A stretch of 64,000 nt of DNA, taken from contig NC_073348.2 in NCBI RefSeq assembly GCF_027580225.2, positions 27,083,501 through 27,147,500 on the forward strand, in the 5' to 3' direction. Position 1 is the first letter of the stretch; the number at the start of each line of letters is the position of its first letter. The position numbers and the translations under genes are program-made. Shown piece by piece: positions 22,552 through 34,323 of this stretch. Below the pieces are notes generated by a model that searched no databases, had not been told where the DNA came from, and saw nothing but the letters and a program-made list of their open reading frames with translations. Origin of the DNA: Misgurnus anguillicaudatus (Eukaryota; Chordata; Actinopteri; Cypriniformes; Cobitidae).

Positions 22552-23878
22552 CTTTTGCCATTACTTTTGTGGCACTAGACTTTAATACAGGGTGCAAGTT
22601 TAGTTAAATATTCATACCAAAAACATGATTCAAAGATGACCTCTAAGATAATATAATATCAGACCCTGAAGGACTTTCACTGTGAAGCTCACAACAGGAC
22701 ACCATACATCTCGCTTTAAGAGAAACATCTGATCTTTCTTGAACGGGACCATGGTGCCCCAGGCAGGAGTGTGTGACTTTACATTATTGTAATCCTCCGA
22801 CCCTGCCGTATGTAAAAGCCACAAGGAAGCTTGCTAGGATCACAGAAGAAAGGTTTTGCTTAAAGCAAGAGGCTCCTTTATCCACATAACTTCTTGCCCG
22901 TGCTCAATAAGCAGAAGAGTCCGAACAAAACCTCCACCCGCACGCCACAAGACATGAAGACGCTCAAGAGTCTCCTTAAAAGAAAGCTAATTTAGAAAGT
23001 AAAATAGAGCAGCATGCAAGAGCAGTCGCTCCTTTGAGCCAAAGATCCCATCTCTTCCAGGTCAGTAAAGAATATTGAAAGAGCCAATCTTCTTTCTCTC
23101 GATGGCCCGTGGTCTCTATTGTACTCGGCCTGAAAGGAGGTTAGACTCATCACAGCTTGGATTGAGTGAAGAGACAAGTTTAAGACGGACACACTTACAA
23201 ATTCAGATGAGTAGAATACTTCACATGGCTAAAATCTTATACCTCTCTTTCTCTCGAACAATATTCTTGTCAATCGTCTCTGTAAAGTTGTTAAGTAAAT
23301 GAGAGAATAATTTGTGGGATTGCCTGCAGCTGTGTGACCGGTCTCCACAGGCTTGCGGTCGGAAGATCTTTACAGATTAAAGTGATATCAGATGTGTGTC
23401 AGATCAAGGTTTATGTTGTGACAGGTACATTTAAATGGTAAAATGGGTTTGATAATAGTTGCGTGACCCAGGCAAGCTTGATCTCGATGCTAGCAGTCCA
23501 TTCACAACTTTCCAACACAGATCACCTTACTAATGTTTAAATACACACACGCGCACACGCATTTTCCTCTATCCACGGCCACACGCATGTTCCTTTGTTT
23601 GTCTTTGCTGCAAGCACTTCCTTATGGAGCTCGACTTTTGAAACAACTGCTGCATGGGTGCCAGTTAGAAAGAAATGTAATTTTTCCAGTTTTACAGGGT
23701 TTTCAAAGGAGATACTCATAGTCTATGAAACATGATGTGGACGTCACAAACACTCATGATATATACACACACACGCCCTTACCGTAGGCATGTTCTTCTT
23801 AGAAACTTATGAAACTTATACAATAATGTCCTTTAAATCTCCTGCTTTTACTAAAGGCATTGTGACAATTGTAACACC
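22552..23878. other. non-coding
   Basis: Short CA-rich runs at about 23542-23560 and 23764-23775. No exon or element is recognised. Confidence 0.4.
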
Positions 23879-23996
23879 TATATATGAAGAGTTTCGTTGC
23901 AAAACGAGATAACCACCGTTTTTTTAATTGTTCAAAAATCTCATTTTTTGGTTGTGCATTCCAATTAATTTCAATGCAACTGCAGTTGGTTTGTTT

Positions 23997-25438
23997 TAGG
24001 GCTGGAACGACGCGTCGACGTAGTCGATTACGTCGATTACGTAATTACGTCGATTTGCCGGAAATGCGTCGATGCGTCGCATTGTTTACGTTTTCAAATG
24101 AAGGCGGTTTCAGCTCTGACCGGATAATACAAGTGTTAAACCAAACAGCCAGAACGTGATCAAAAGTGTGGAAATACTTTAAGCAGAGACCAAATAAAAC
24201 ACATACTGTGTAAAACTGAAATGGCATACCACAGCAGCGCAACATCTGCGCATGATCATCTTAAAAGAAAACAACCTGGAGCTCTCCGACCTCAGAATGA
24301 CGCGACGGCAGCGTAAGTATTTGAATTTTTACAGTAAGTTTTTATACAACAATAGAATCAATGCAGGCATATTTGGTGCTTAATACAGCTGTGTTTACAT
24401 CTTAGTTTAATACGAGCTGCGAGACGCCTGACAGACACGACATTGCATCGCGTCTGGGCAGTATGTTGAAACAGTAAATAAAGAGCGGGACATGTTTAAC
24501 TTTTTATATTAAGAAGTTATGAAATTATAAGTTACTGTGTTACACTGAGATAGGCATGTGCCCGCGTGCACTGAAAGCCAGCTGGCAGCGCGGAGTTCCC
24601 ATAGCTTATTTTTTTGCTATGTGCGCAGATATTATAAAAGCTCGTCTCATTAGGTATTCCTGACATGCGTTTATTTAAAGTAACAGCAGCGTAAACGCCG
24701 TTTATAAAATATTAGAAGATCATGTTAACTAAATTTGTATTTACCGGAGACTTAAGAATAGTTAAATGTTAAAGTTGATGCTAAATGAGAATGCAGTTGC
24801 AGTAACGTTACTACTGATAGTAATAATATAAACAGTAATAATATAATGGTTACATTTTATAATAAGGGTTCATAATTCACAATGAACTTATTTTTACTTC
24901 AGTCTGAACTAATGCTGAGTAAATGCATGTACTAATCATAAACTAATGAAGAGTCATCATTAAGTACAACATGACATGTTTTTTAGTTAATGTATTAATA
25001 AACAATGATTTCATGTGAGTCATTTTGTAGTTAATGATGACTCTTCATTAGTTTATGATTAGCACTAGGGCTGGAACAATAAAGAGCGGGACATGTTTTT
25101 ATATTAATAAGGAGTTATTATTCAGTTTGATTTATTTTTATTTTACTTCTTTAATATTAATATATTTTATTTGTTTAAGGTGAATAATGCCCCTTTTGCA
25201 CTGTTTATGTTAGGCTGAATTAATGTTAGACTTGTTTTTATGTGATTTGTTATATTTTCCTTGGCACTGGCACTGTTTGTGCATTTGTTTAATTGAGAAA
25301 ATGCTTCAATAAAATGTTGGCATTAATAGCAGATGTTACATTTATTATTTGTAAAAAAAATCTTTAGACTATTCGATTAATCGAAAAAATAATCGATAGA
25401 CTAATCGGTTGAAAAAATAGTCGAAATTTGCAGCTCTA
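23997..25438 (+). mobile_element. hAT element remnant with BED-finger exon and 8-bp target duplication
   Basis: GTTTGTTT duplicates on both sides (23989-23996; 25439-25446). The ends TAGGGCTGGAAC and GCAGCTCTA are imperfect TIRs. Sub-terminal GTCGATTACGTCGATT and CGATTAATCGAAAAAATAAT are typical of fish hAT elements. Near the left end (24160-24313) lies a BED zinc-finger remnant. The catalytic transposase is deleted, so the 1.44-kb copy is non-autonomous. Confidence 0.88.
24160..24313 (+). pseudogene. BED zinc-finger fragment of a hAT transposase
   Basis: Frame 1 gives SKVWKYFKQRPNK and, after a one-base shift, frame 2 gives CKTEMAYHSSATSAHDHLKR. Together these are the aromatic start, one Cys and the H...HLKR end of a BED finger, the DNA-binding module at the N-terminus of many hAT transposases. 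It ends at a splice-donor-like GCGTAAGT, so it was probably the first coding exon. It is broken by a frameshift and has lost the second zinc Cys pairing. Confidence 0.7.
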
Positions 25439-25590
25439 GTTTGTTTTGATTTAAACCTTCATAACTTAAAAAATACAGCTAAGTAGCATCATAAAACAAA
25501 ATAATAGCATGATAACATAATAATAAACATGTTTTGACAAAAATGTTAAAAAATGGATTTATCTAGTTTTGCAACGAAACTCTTCATATA

Positions 25591-26360
25591 CACACACATG
25601 GTATATTCCTTTCTAAAAAAAATGTAGATTGTAAAACCTACACGAACAACAATTCTGTAAATAGTAAATACAGCATTATATACCACTTATATTACTGGCA
25701 AAGACTTCAACATTAAATGATCCCAAACAAAGCATAAGGGTCTTATCTAGCAAAACGATTGTCATTTTTGACAAGAAAAATCAAAAATATGCACTTTTAA
25801 ACCACAACTTCTCATATATCTCCGGTCATGTGACGCGACTTCACGCAATACGTCGAGAGGTCACGGAGGACGTATGCAAAACTACGTCCCAGTGTTTACA
25901 AGTGCGGAGAAAGAGGACAGTCCCGACGTTGTTGTATGTCGAATGATACTAATTAATGTCTTTGTGTCAGTTAATTGTTTAACAAATGGTCCGAAAATGT
26001 GCGTTTCATATATGTAACACGTGACCTTTCCACGGCATTACGGAATTACGTGAGGTCACGCTAGTGCATCACAGGACCGGAGATAGACGAGAAATTATCG
26101 CTAGAGAAGGTCCTTATGCCTCATTTGGGATTGTTTAAAGTCCTTTGAAACTCCGTTGAAACTGCAATTTTAAACTGCATTAAAACTGTTACGTGTTGGT
26201 GTCCATTAAAGTCCATTACAATAAGAAAAATCCTGGAATGTTTTCCTCAAAAAACATAATTTCTTCTAAATTGAACAAAGAAAGACATCAACATTTTGGA
26301 TGACCTGGTGGTGAGTAAATTATCTGGATTTTTTTTAAGAAAATGGACTAATCCTTTAAC
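25591..26360. mobile_element. fish dispersed repeat, probable DNA-transposon fossil
   Basis: From about 25740: AAGCATAAGGGTCTTATCTAG, AAACCACAACTTCTC, GGTCATGTGACGCG and GACGTTGTTGTATGTCGAAT. The internal blocks are partly palindromic (ACCACAACTTCTCATATATC / GATAGACGAGAA; CCTTATGCCTCATTTGGGAT / GATCCCAAACAAAGCATAAGG). The right end is AAAATGGACTAATCCTTTAA. The sequence resembles a repeat common in cyprinids. Confidence 0.55.
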
Positions 26361-26657
26361 AAATGCAAAGACTTCTACATTAACACATGCGAACATCCGA
26401 ATACAAACAAAACAGCAAATGTATGCCTGAACATTTTACATGACAATGATTGTACGTAAAACAGATTGAACTTAAAAGGTTTATCCTTTGCGTTTTTTGT
26501 TTTTTCAATTGTGTAGACGCCACAATGATGTCAAAATGATCTGCGATCACACAGATCCGCAAAAAACCCCCAAAAAATGCTGTATTATACAGGCCAGGCC
26601 AGTAAATGGCGATGTTTCTTGTAAAGAAACACTACGCGCCTGCACACATACATATTC

Positions 26658-26823
26658 TACACTGTAAAAAAGCTGGTACTTGGTTTCCTTTAAATTCAAC
26701 TCTTATTAATTGGCACAACATTTTTACAGATGTTTTTGTTTTTTAAATTATCTAATATTTTTATTAGTTAACCACGTAACTTATTTTTAAGTTAAACCAA
26801 CAAATCTTTTTTTTTACAGTGTA
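26658..26823. mobile_element. short foldback MITE, TACACTGTAAAAAA type
   Basis: The left TACACTGTAAAAAA and right TTTTTTTTACAGTGTA are inverted repeats enclosing about 165 bp, with TTAAGTTAAACCAACAAATC near the right end. Related partial copies lie at about 3520-3690 and around 46337-46855. Confidence 0.75.
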
Positions 26824-26861
26824 CCACAGAACAATACAGTATATACAAACAAGATAGCAAA

Positions 26862-26950
26862 TAGGGCTGTGTATCGCCAACAATTTCCCGATACGATACA
26901 TATCCCGATACAATGGTCCCGATACGATGCGCATCACGATAGACTATTTT
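26862..26950. mobile_element. hAT-like terminus fragment
   Basis: AGGGCTGTGTATCGCCAACA followed by repeated CCGATACGATAC blocks. This is the sub-terminal pattern of a fish hAT family also glimpsed at 5049-5090. No right end is found. Confidence 0.45.
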
Positions 26951-28880
26951 GAATTACATTTTTTGTTCAGAATTTAGTAACATTATTATTGTTATTATTA
27001 TCATCTCTTTATTGTACATTGAATAAGCAGTGTTGTAACAGTTGTGTTTTTGCATAGCAAAAGCATCAAGCAGTTTAGTTTGGACCATTGATGAGGTTGT
27101 TTTATTACTACCCTATTAGTGACCCTCGACTATAAATTGGCAAAATTTTGTAAACTTTGTCGGAGAATAAACTCAGTATCTTGAGTAGCACAAACAAAGT
27201 CCTATAGGCTGCCATTGTTGTTATGCCTGTGAACAGAACATATTATATGCATAACATCTATTCTATTCTAACAGATTTCTGTTTTTTAGTTTACATAGAA
27301 ACTATAACATTTTGTGTTGTGTTCATATGCACTTCAAAAACAATGTTGTTGTGTAAACAAACATCCAAAATGCAAAAAGTTAGCCATTTTTTGTTGAAAT
27401 GTTGTCGTGTAAACATAGCTTTTGTTTCTGTTTATCAACTATCATGTCACATCTCATCTCTGTCCTCCTGGGGGTCTACTTTTACACAGACCCGCCGTCA
27501 TGTTTCAATATTGAAAAAGACGGCCACGCTGAATGAATACAGGACACGGTGCATTAAGAAAAACACATTAGCTGCAGAGAATGGGGAACATCTAACATGA
27601 GGATTATAACACAGCACACAGCACACGTTGTTACTAACGGGTGTCACAATGGCACAGTTAATCCATAACGTTTATTGACAATATGATATGCTTGTGTCTA
27701 ATCAGAACAATGGATGAAACTTGCAATGTTTAAACAAAAACAAGATCTTTTCTTCCCTCTCTCTCTCTCTCTTTTTATCTCCCCACACATTTCATTAGCT
27801 TTAATAGTGTATACTTTACGCATGCTGTGACCCATTTAAGAAACATTTTTACCCCCCACGTCTCACCCTGATGCCCTCTATTCCAGTGGGGCAGAAGGAA
27901 TAAGAAATGCCCTCAGGTCAGAGACGCCATTCTGTTATTCAGTTCCTCATAATAACACATTTACAGAGCAAAGCAAGGGTAGGCTTTAATAAGCTTTCCT
28001 CACATACAATACATTTACACATCTGGCAAGTGTCTTTATCCAAAGTGACAGTGCATTCAAACTATACATGTTTTATCAGCCTATGCCAACCCATGATCTT
28101 TGCATAGCTAACACAATCCTTAACCAATTGAGCTTCAGGAACACATGCAAACTTCTACATAAATTTAGAAACTGACACACACTCATGTCCCATTTCAATA
28201 GAAAAACCAAGATCTGTAATTCCACCGTAATGACATGTTAATGTATTAGTTGTAACGTTCACATGTCTCTTGTTTACACAATTGGCAAACCATTTTGTCT
28301 GCTACATATTGGCACAAAGCTATACTGGGTTAAAAATCTATTTGACTATGATGTTTATTAAGCTGTATATGATAGTAGCCATACAGACGCAGATGATAAA
28401 GTCCAGATATGAGCTTTTGAAGGACATGTAGTTTTAAGGCTATAAGCTCTGTTTCTGTGCAAAGCAGGGGAAGTTAGAGACACAGTGGTGTAGTAGGACG
28501 AGTGCATTTCATTGTTTCCTGTGTTTGCTCTTAGAGGTAAGTATATGAAGGGGTCTTTGTTTGGTCCGCCTGGGTTTCTTTGTAGAGCAAGGTAAGGTAA
28601 CCCATTCATAAAGACAACAGAGCACCAGAGAAACTCTCGGTAAGGGTGACTGAGGAATCTGGCACCCATCTCTCTCTTTTTCGCTGTCTGTGTCTGAAAA
28701 TGCACAGCTGAGACCTGAAACAGTGACCCTGTGAGCCCAGACAGACCTATTTTAAACCTCACAAAGACATTAGTGCCAAAAAAAAGTCTCTATTTTGGTG
28801 TAGGCTACCTTTCCTCTGCTTTGTCTGGTAGGGATGTGCAAAGCACATGGGGGCTTTTGGAAGACCTTATAGGATGTTAG
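26951..28880. other. non-coding
   Basis: Frames of 125 codons (+, 27223) and 134 codons (-, 28358-28762) occur but contain no recognisable domain, splice structure or composition to support a gene. No element is recognised. Confidence 0.4.
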
Positions 28881-28884
28881 CATA

Positions 28885-29013
28885 TTGTCGAGCAATGCGC
28901 TAGCAGCACAACGGTTGTAGGTTTGATTTCCAGGGAAGCACACATATACTGTTAACATGTAATGTGTAAATGCACTGTAAGTTGCTTTGGATAAAAGCGT
29001 CTGGCATGTCAAT
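28885..29013 (+). mobile_element. degenerate tRNA-derived SINE
   Basis: Head-like CGAGCAATGCGCTAGCAGCA, B-box-like GGTTTGATTT (28920-28929), then the tail CACTGTAAGTTGCTTTGGAT with AAAAGCGTCTGGCA. The layout equals the SINE at 20918-21054. Confidence 0.75.
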
Positions 29014-31018
29014 TTAATGCAAGGCATTCAGAAGCACCTGGACGAAGCTGAATGATATTAAACAGAATGGAGGGGTCTACATGCATGCGTTGTAAAATGT
29101 TAAACTTGTAAACGCAAACTGTAGATGAGATGCCACGCAATGACCAAATAAACAGGTGATGAATTTAAAGACAACTTTATCAGGCGAGTTTTTAAAGTGC
29201 AAACTGTCGAACACCACATTGTTAGCATGCAAACTGCAGCGCCACAGCTAAAATCACTAGATTCAATATATCTTTGCTCTTATCTATGTTTTGACTTTAC
29301 TATAAAACTGGCAACTCATAATGGTTGTTGTCCATCTTTCCTAAGAATCATCTTATGTGCTCAGCTGTCTTTCCAGTCATCGACTCACAATGAATGACAT
29401 ACCACACAACTGGACCACACACACACACACATACACATAGTAACACACACATTCCCACATACTCACTTTATCTTGAAGCTTGCCTGATGGTGTACAGTAA
29501 AACTTTAAAATAGTGATAGTATTCATTTGACACAGCACAAGATAACAAAGCACAGACACAAACACAAAAGTCATTTTTGGTGCCAACTTTACACCCAATA
29601 CATTCAGAACTGAAGCATGTTGTCACACTACTTTACTACTTGCATAGAAACTGAATAATGAGTCAAATAATGATAAAACATGTAAGGCACATACATTTAC
29701 TCTTTACTGGCAAAGTAATAATATCGCCCAGTCAGTGAGAAAATTCACACGCACACACAATGTGAAAAAGAGAAAACACTGAGAGTCTCAACTCCTATAT
29801 TGCTTCCAAACACTTCCGTCTGAATGAGGGGCTTTATGACCACAAGACCATTTGTTACATATATCTCCCAAAACAAACTCACAGACACACTGGATATTGA
29901 TTGTCCAACAAAAGCACACCAGACAGACTTTCAAAGCCTCCACGGGCGAGTAAACCTTATTAACCTAGCAGGGTGGCATTTATCACTGTCAGTCCTCCAC
30001 TGGGGGATAATGAGACATCCAACCAAAAACACTGAATTCAAAAGTCTTGAAAGAGAGTAAAACACAGCATTGAAATACAGTTGGCAGAGTTTCATACCTC
30101 AGGTGTAGAGAGCAGGTATCCAAGTATCCAAGTTTCAGCAATATGAATGTATAAGTAATGTTTCCTCTGAGTACTTGATTTATTCCTGTATCTGTGTCTC
30201 TCTGAAGTCCACAACACACTCCAACCATGTGAGGATGAGTCTATCCACTGAAAGGGGTGTGTGTGCTCTCGCTCGCTCTCTCTCTCTCTTTCTCACCCAT
30301 TTGTTTAACCCTCCCCTTTCCTCCATTTGCTTCTCCTCCCCCTCCTCTTCTCACCTCCCCCTCTCCTATCTCCTCTCTCTCTCTCATTTCACCTCCTCTG
30401 GATCAACAGTATCCCGGGTCTTTGCCCCAAAGCTTTTAGACACCCCCTGTTTCCTTTTAAATTGACTGCTGTGAGCCCGTAAGATAACACACACACTTGT
30501 GTACGCAAAAACTGTGGATTCCTAAAATAGTTCTTCTATGGCATTGCTGAGAACAGCACCTCTATTTGTTTTTTTGAGTGTATTGTGGGATTTGTCTATA
30601 TAAAGAAACGTTCTTGGGTGCAATAGAGATTCAGTTGTGCAATTCTCCTGATTATAGCCGCTTCTGGCTAGTATATCAGTGGGAGTGGGGGGGGAGCGTG
30701 GGAAACTCTGTACTGATCCATGTTGTGGAAATCGAGGATTTAACCCAAAGCAAGCTGCTGGGAGTCACGGCTGCACAAAGAGTCATTATTATTGTTGCAG
30801 AGACCCCACTGTAAATGGTGGTGAATGAGTAACTATGCGGCACAATGAATAGAAAGTATAGGAGGATCTATGCGTGGGTGCATTCCACAAGTGCTTCAGC
30901 TATAGGTTGGGACAGCTAAACTGATGTGTGACAATACGGAACTCATCCTGGACAAGGAAAAGAGGAAGACAGAGGTATTATGTCTGTCTGGGGGATATTG
31001 ACCAAAATTCATATTTCA
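29014..31018. other. non-coding with microsatellites
   Basis: Contains (CA)n at about 29416-29440 and a CT-rich tract at about 30265-30400. The frames in the CT tract are low-complexity artefacts. No exon is recognised. Confidence 0.45.
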
Positions 31019-31019
31019 G

Positions 31020-31230
31020 ATCTATGAAAGCAGAAAGATAGACAAGGAGGAAAAATAAATAATACAGAAGGAAAGAAATAAAGAAGGAAAGAAAGAGCAA
31101 GACAAGCAGACATATAGATTTATAGAAGCAGAAAAAAAGGAAGACAAGTGAAAGACAGACCGACAAACAGCAAGACAGACAGACAGACCTTCAGAAACAT
31201 CAAAAAAGAAAGAATGAAAGAAAGAAAGAG

Positions 31231-31269
<39 letters not shown>

Positions 31270-31566
31270 AAAAGAAAGAGCAACACAGACAGACAAGCGA
31301 GACAGACAGACAGGTTAATCTATAGGAGCAGAAAGAAAGAAAGCAAGAAAGACAAAAAGAAAGAAAGAAAGAAAAAAGAAAGAAAGAAAAAACGAAGACA
31401 GATAGATGTATAGAAGCAGACAGAAAGAAAAAGTGCAAGGCATTAAAAAGAAATAAAGAAAACAAAGAAAGAAAGAAAAAGAAAGAATGAAAGAAAGAGC
31501 AAGACAGGCAGACATGCATCTATAGATCCATAGAAACAGATATAAAAGAAAGAAAGAAAGAAAGAC

Positions 31567-31629
<63 letters not shown>

Positions 31630-31856
31630 AGGAAAGAAAGAGCAAGACAGTATAGAAACAGAAAGAAAAAGACAGACAGACAGACAGATCTAAGAAAGAA
31701 AGAAAGAACGAAAGAAAGAAAGGACAAGAAAGAAAGGACAAAAAGGACAAGAAAGACAAAAAGGACAAGAAAGAAAGAAAGACAAAAAGGACAACAAAGA
31801 CAAAAAGGACAAGAAAGAAAGAACGAAAGAAAGAAAGAAAGAAAGGACAAGAACCA

Positions 31857-31895
<39 letters not shown>

Positions 31896-32453
31896 GACAA
31901 AAAAGAAAGAAATTACAAGAAATGAAGAAAGGACAAGAAAGGTAGAAAGGACAAGAAAGGTAGAAAGGACAAGAAAGGTAGAAAGGACAAAAAGGACAAG
32001 AAAGAAAGAAAGGACAAGAAAGAAAGAAAGGACAAGAAACAAAGGACAAGAAGGAAAAAAGGAAAAGAAAGAAAGAAAGGACAAAAAAAGAATGAGATGA
32101 CAAGAAAGAAAGAGAAGACAAGAAAGAAAGGACAAGAAAGAAAGAAAGAAAGAAGGGACAAGAAGGAAAAAAGGACAAGAAAGAAAGAAAGGACAAGAAA
32201 TGAAGAAAGGACAAGAAAGGTAGAAAGGACAAGAAAGAAAAAAAGGACAAAAAGGACAAGAAAGAAAGAAAGAAAGGACAAGAAAGAAAGAAAGGACAAG
32301 AAACAAAGGACAAGAAGGAAAAAAGGAAAAGAAAGAAAGAAAGGACAAAAAATGAAAGGACAAGAAAGAAAGAGAAGACAAGAAAGAAAGAAAAAAAGGA
32401 CAAGAATGAAAAAAGGACAAGAAAGAAAGAAAGACAAGAAAGGAAGAGAAGAC

Positions 32454-32500
<47 letters not shown>

Positions 32501-32512
32501 GACAAAAAGGAC

Positions 32513-32560
<48 letters not shown>

Positions 32561-32750
32561 GCAAGACAGGCAGACAGACATATAGATCTAAAGAAACAGA
32601 AAGACAGACAGACAGACAGATAGATCTATGGAAGCAGAAATAAAGAAACAAAGACAAACAGATCTAGAAATAGAAGTGAAGACAAGAAAGAAAAAAGAAA
32701 GAAAGAGAAAAAACAGACAGACAGATCTATAGAAACAGAAAGAAAAAATA
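31020..32750. repeat. 1.7-kb purine-rich satellite block (GAAA, GACA and AAGGACAAGAAAG units)
   Basis: Plus strand almost wholly A and G with interspersed C. It has three layers: pure (GAAA)n runs (for example 31206-31270, 31548-31640, 32458-32498, 32517-32560); an AAGGACAAGAAAG-type minisatellite from about 31710 to 32450; and recurrent cassettes near AGATCTATAGAAGCAGAAAG joined to GACAGACAGACA runs, seen about ten times (31019, 31111, 31317, 31404, 31519, 31652, 32584, 32620, 32661, 32724). The long frames (404, 274, 222, 165 and 162 codons) are Phe/Leu/Ser or Lys/Arg/Glu translations of the repeat, not genes. Confidence 0.97.
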
Positions 32751-32754
32751 AATA

Positions 32755-33855
32755 TTCTTTCAAAAAATATATTTTTTTGTACTTTTATGTCTTGAAGTAA
32801 AAAAGCAGTCTGACACTGTAAGTATTTCTACTAACTACATATTTAGACTCACTAAACAAGTAATGAGCATCTGTGTTGTTAAACCACCCTTATGCTACAG
32901 ACACTGAAAACAGGAGACACGCACATCATCACGAGCACCTGAAGGTCTTCATTGGAATATCAGGTGGATTGGCCTAAAGCACGTCTGATGGGAACCGATT
33001 CAGCACCACACCGAGCGTGAGAGCCAAACATGTCTGTGCAAGAAGAAGGGTGGAGCGGAGAGTTGCACCTATCCCATAATGCTCCTCAACATCAACCAAA
33101 CCTCCCCATAGAACAAAGCCGCACACCTTTTACCCCCAGGGTGTTGGTGACATTCATGCAACAAACAAGCTCAAAGGAATCCCGATGACGTTTGTATTTG
33201 ACACAAGGAGTGGGAACATTTTAAAGGAAGTTCCTCTCTGCTAAAGGAACATAGAACATCTATGTGTATGGTTCCACTCCTCCACTGACTGCCACTCTAG
33301 AACGATTCGTATACAGCTGTGATGAACATGTTTAGACAAGCACACAGAATAACAAGTCAAGGTGTGAGATGCTCCACCTGTATGTTGTTCCCATGTGTCT
33401 AGCACATTGTCAGCCAAATCTTCAATCTGTTCCTCTCAAACACACACAGAGATTTCAAATACACATTGGTAATTAGCATTACAATATCCTGTAAGACGGT
33501 TTGTGTGGTAGTCGACTGGTTATCTGCGGCATGACTGATTTTCAATTAAGCTTCTAAGTAAAATAATTTTAATTTATACAAAAAAATTGTGTGTACACTG
33601 TACAGTAATGCACTTACAATATATAATATGGGGCACATGATTACCTATGTATGAAAGCCCTGTGTCCAAAATTGCATACTTAAATACTAGTATGCAAAAT
33701 GAATTGCATCTGCGATTTCTCAGTATTCATAAGATGAACACCTTTTTTTATCCCATAAGGCCACATGAGCTTAGAAATTGCCAAATCAGAAAAATAAATA
33801 CAATAACGCCAGAAAACTATTCTGGACAGCTGTTCTTGAAGGAATGGTTTGCTCA
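32755..33855. other. non-coding
   Basis: Returns abruptly to normal base composition after the satellite. No exon or element is recognised. Confidence 0.4.
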
Positions 33856-34323
33856 TTTTCAATATTGAAGTGTGTTATTACCTTAGCTAGGAGTTGTTGA
33901 TGCATCCCTCTGTCATCTGTGTGCGTGCACGTGGGCGCTGGAGCGCGCTGCGACGCTTCGATGGCGTTTGGCTTGGCCCCATTCATTCAATGCTACCATT
34001 TAGAGATAGTTAGAAGTGACCAAACACATCAACGTTTTTCCTATTTAAGACGAGTAGTTATACGAGCAAGTTTGGTGGTACAAAACAAAACGCAGCGCCC
34101 CTTCCAAGCGGATTCAAAAGAGGAACCACATTCCATGGCGCAACAGCACCTTTGGGAGCACCTCGACCTGGCGCAGTAACACCCTCCCTCTCCCATTATG
34201 AGAGTGAGAAGGGGAGCGGACTTTTCAGGCAAATCGAAGTACTCCCAAAAGTGCTATTACGCCATAAAAGTGCTATTACGCCATAAAATATAGTTCCTCT
34301 TTTAAAAAGTGAAATGTCCCTTT
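33838..34323. mobile_element. TTAA-type MITE relative, degenerate
   Basis: Contains GGAATGGTTTGCTCATTTTC, CCCCATTCATTCAATGCTA, CCTATTTAAGACGAGTAGTT and CGCCATAAAAGTGCTATTACG (a 22-bp tandem duplicate at about 34250-34285). It ends AATGTCCCTTTAA. The interior is distantly similar to the 6928-7343 family. Confidence 0.55.

Larger units (their letters stand above)
23881..25590. mobile_element. foldback MITE split by a hAT insertion
   Basis: The outer termini TATATGAAGAGTTTCGTTGC (then AAAAC) and GTTTTGCAACGAAACTCTTC (then ATATA) are perfect inverted repeats of about 25 bp, and AT-rich arms follow. The element is interrupted by the hAT copy at 23997-25438; without it and one target copy it is about 260 bp. 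Confidence 0.85.

Noticed and set aside
27223..27600. 125-codon plus-strand frame
   Set aside because: Cys/Phe/Ile-rich translation of AT-rich DNA; no domain.
28358..28762. 134-codon minus-strand frame
   Set aside because: No recognisable domain, no splice-consistent neighbours and ordinary non-coding composition.
31206..31270. CRISPR-like array or tandem gene repeats
   Set aside because: Simple tetranucleotide microsatellite in a vertebrate genome; no spacers of constant length.
31022..32657. Long open frames of 404, 274, 222, 165 and 162 codons
   Set aside because: They translate the purine-rich satellite into Phe/Leu/Ser or Lys/Arg/Glu runs; there is no protein family signal and several frames are open at once.
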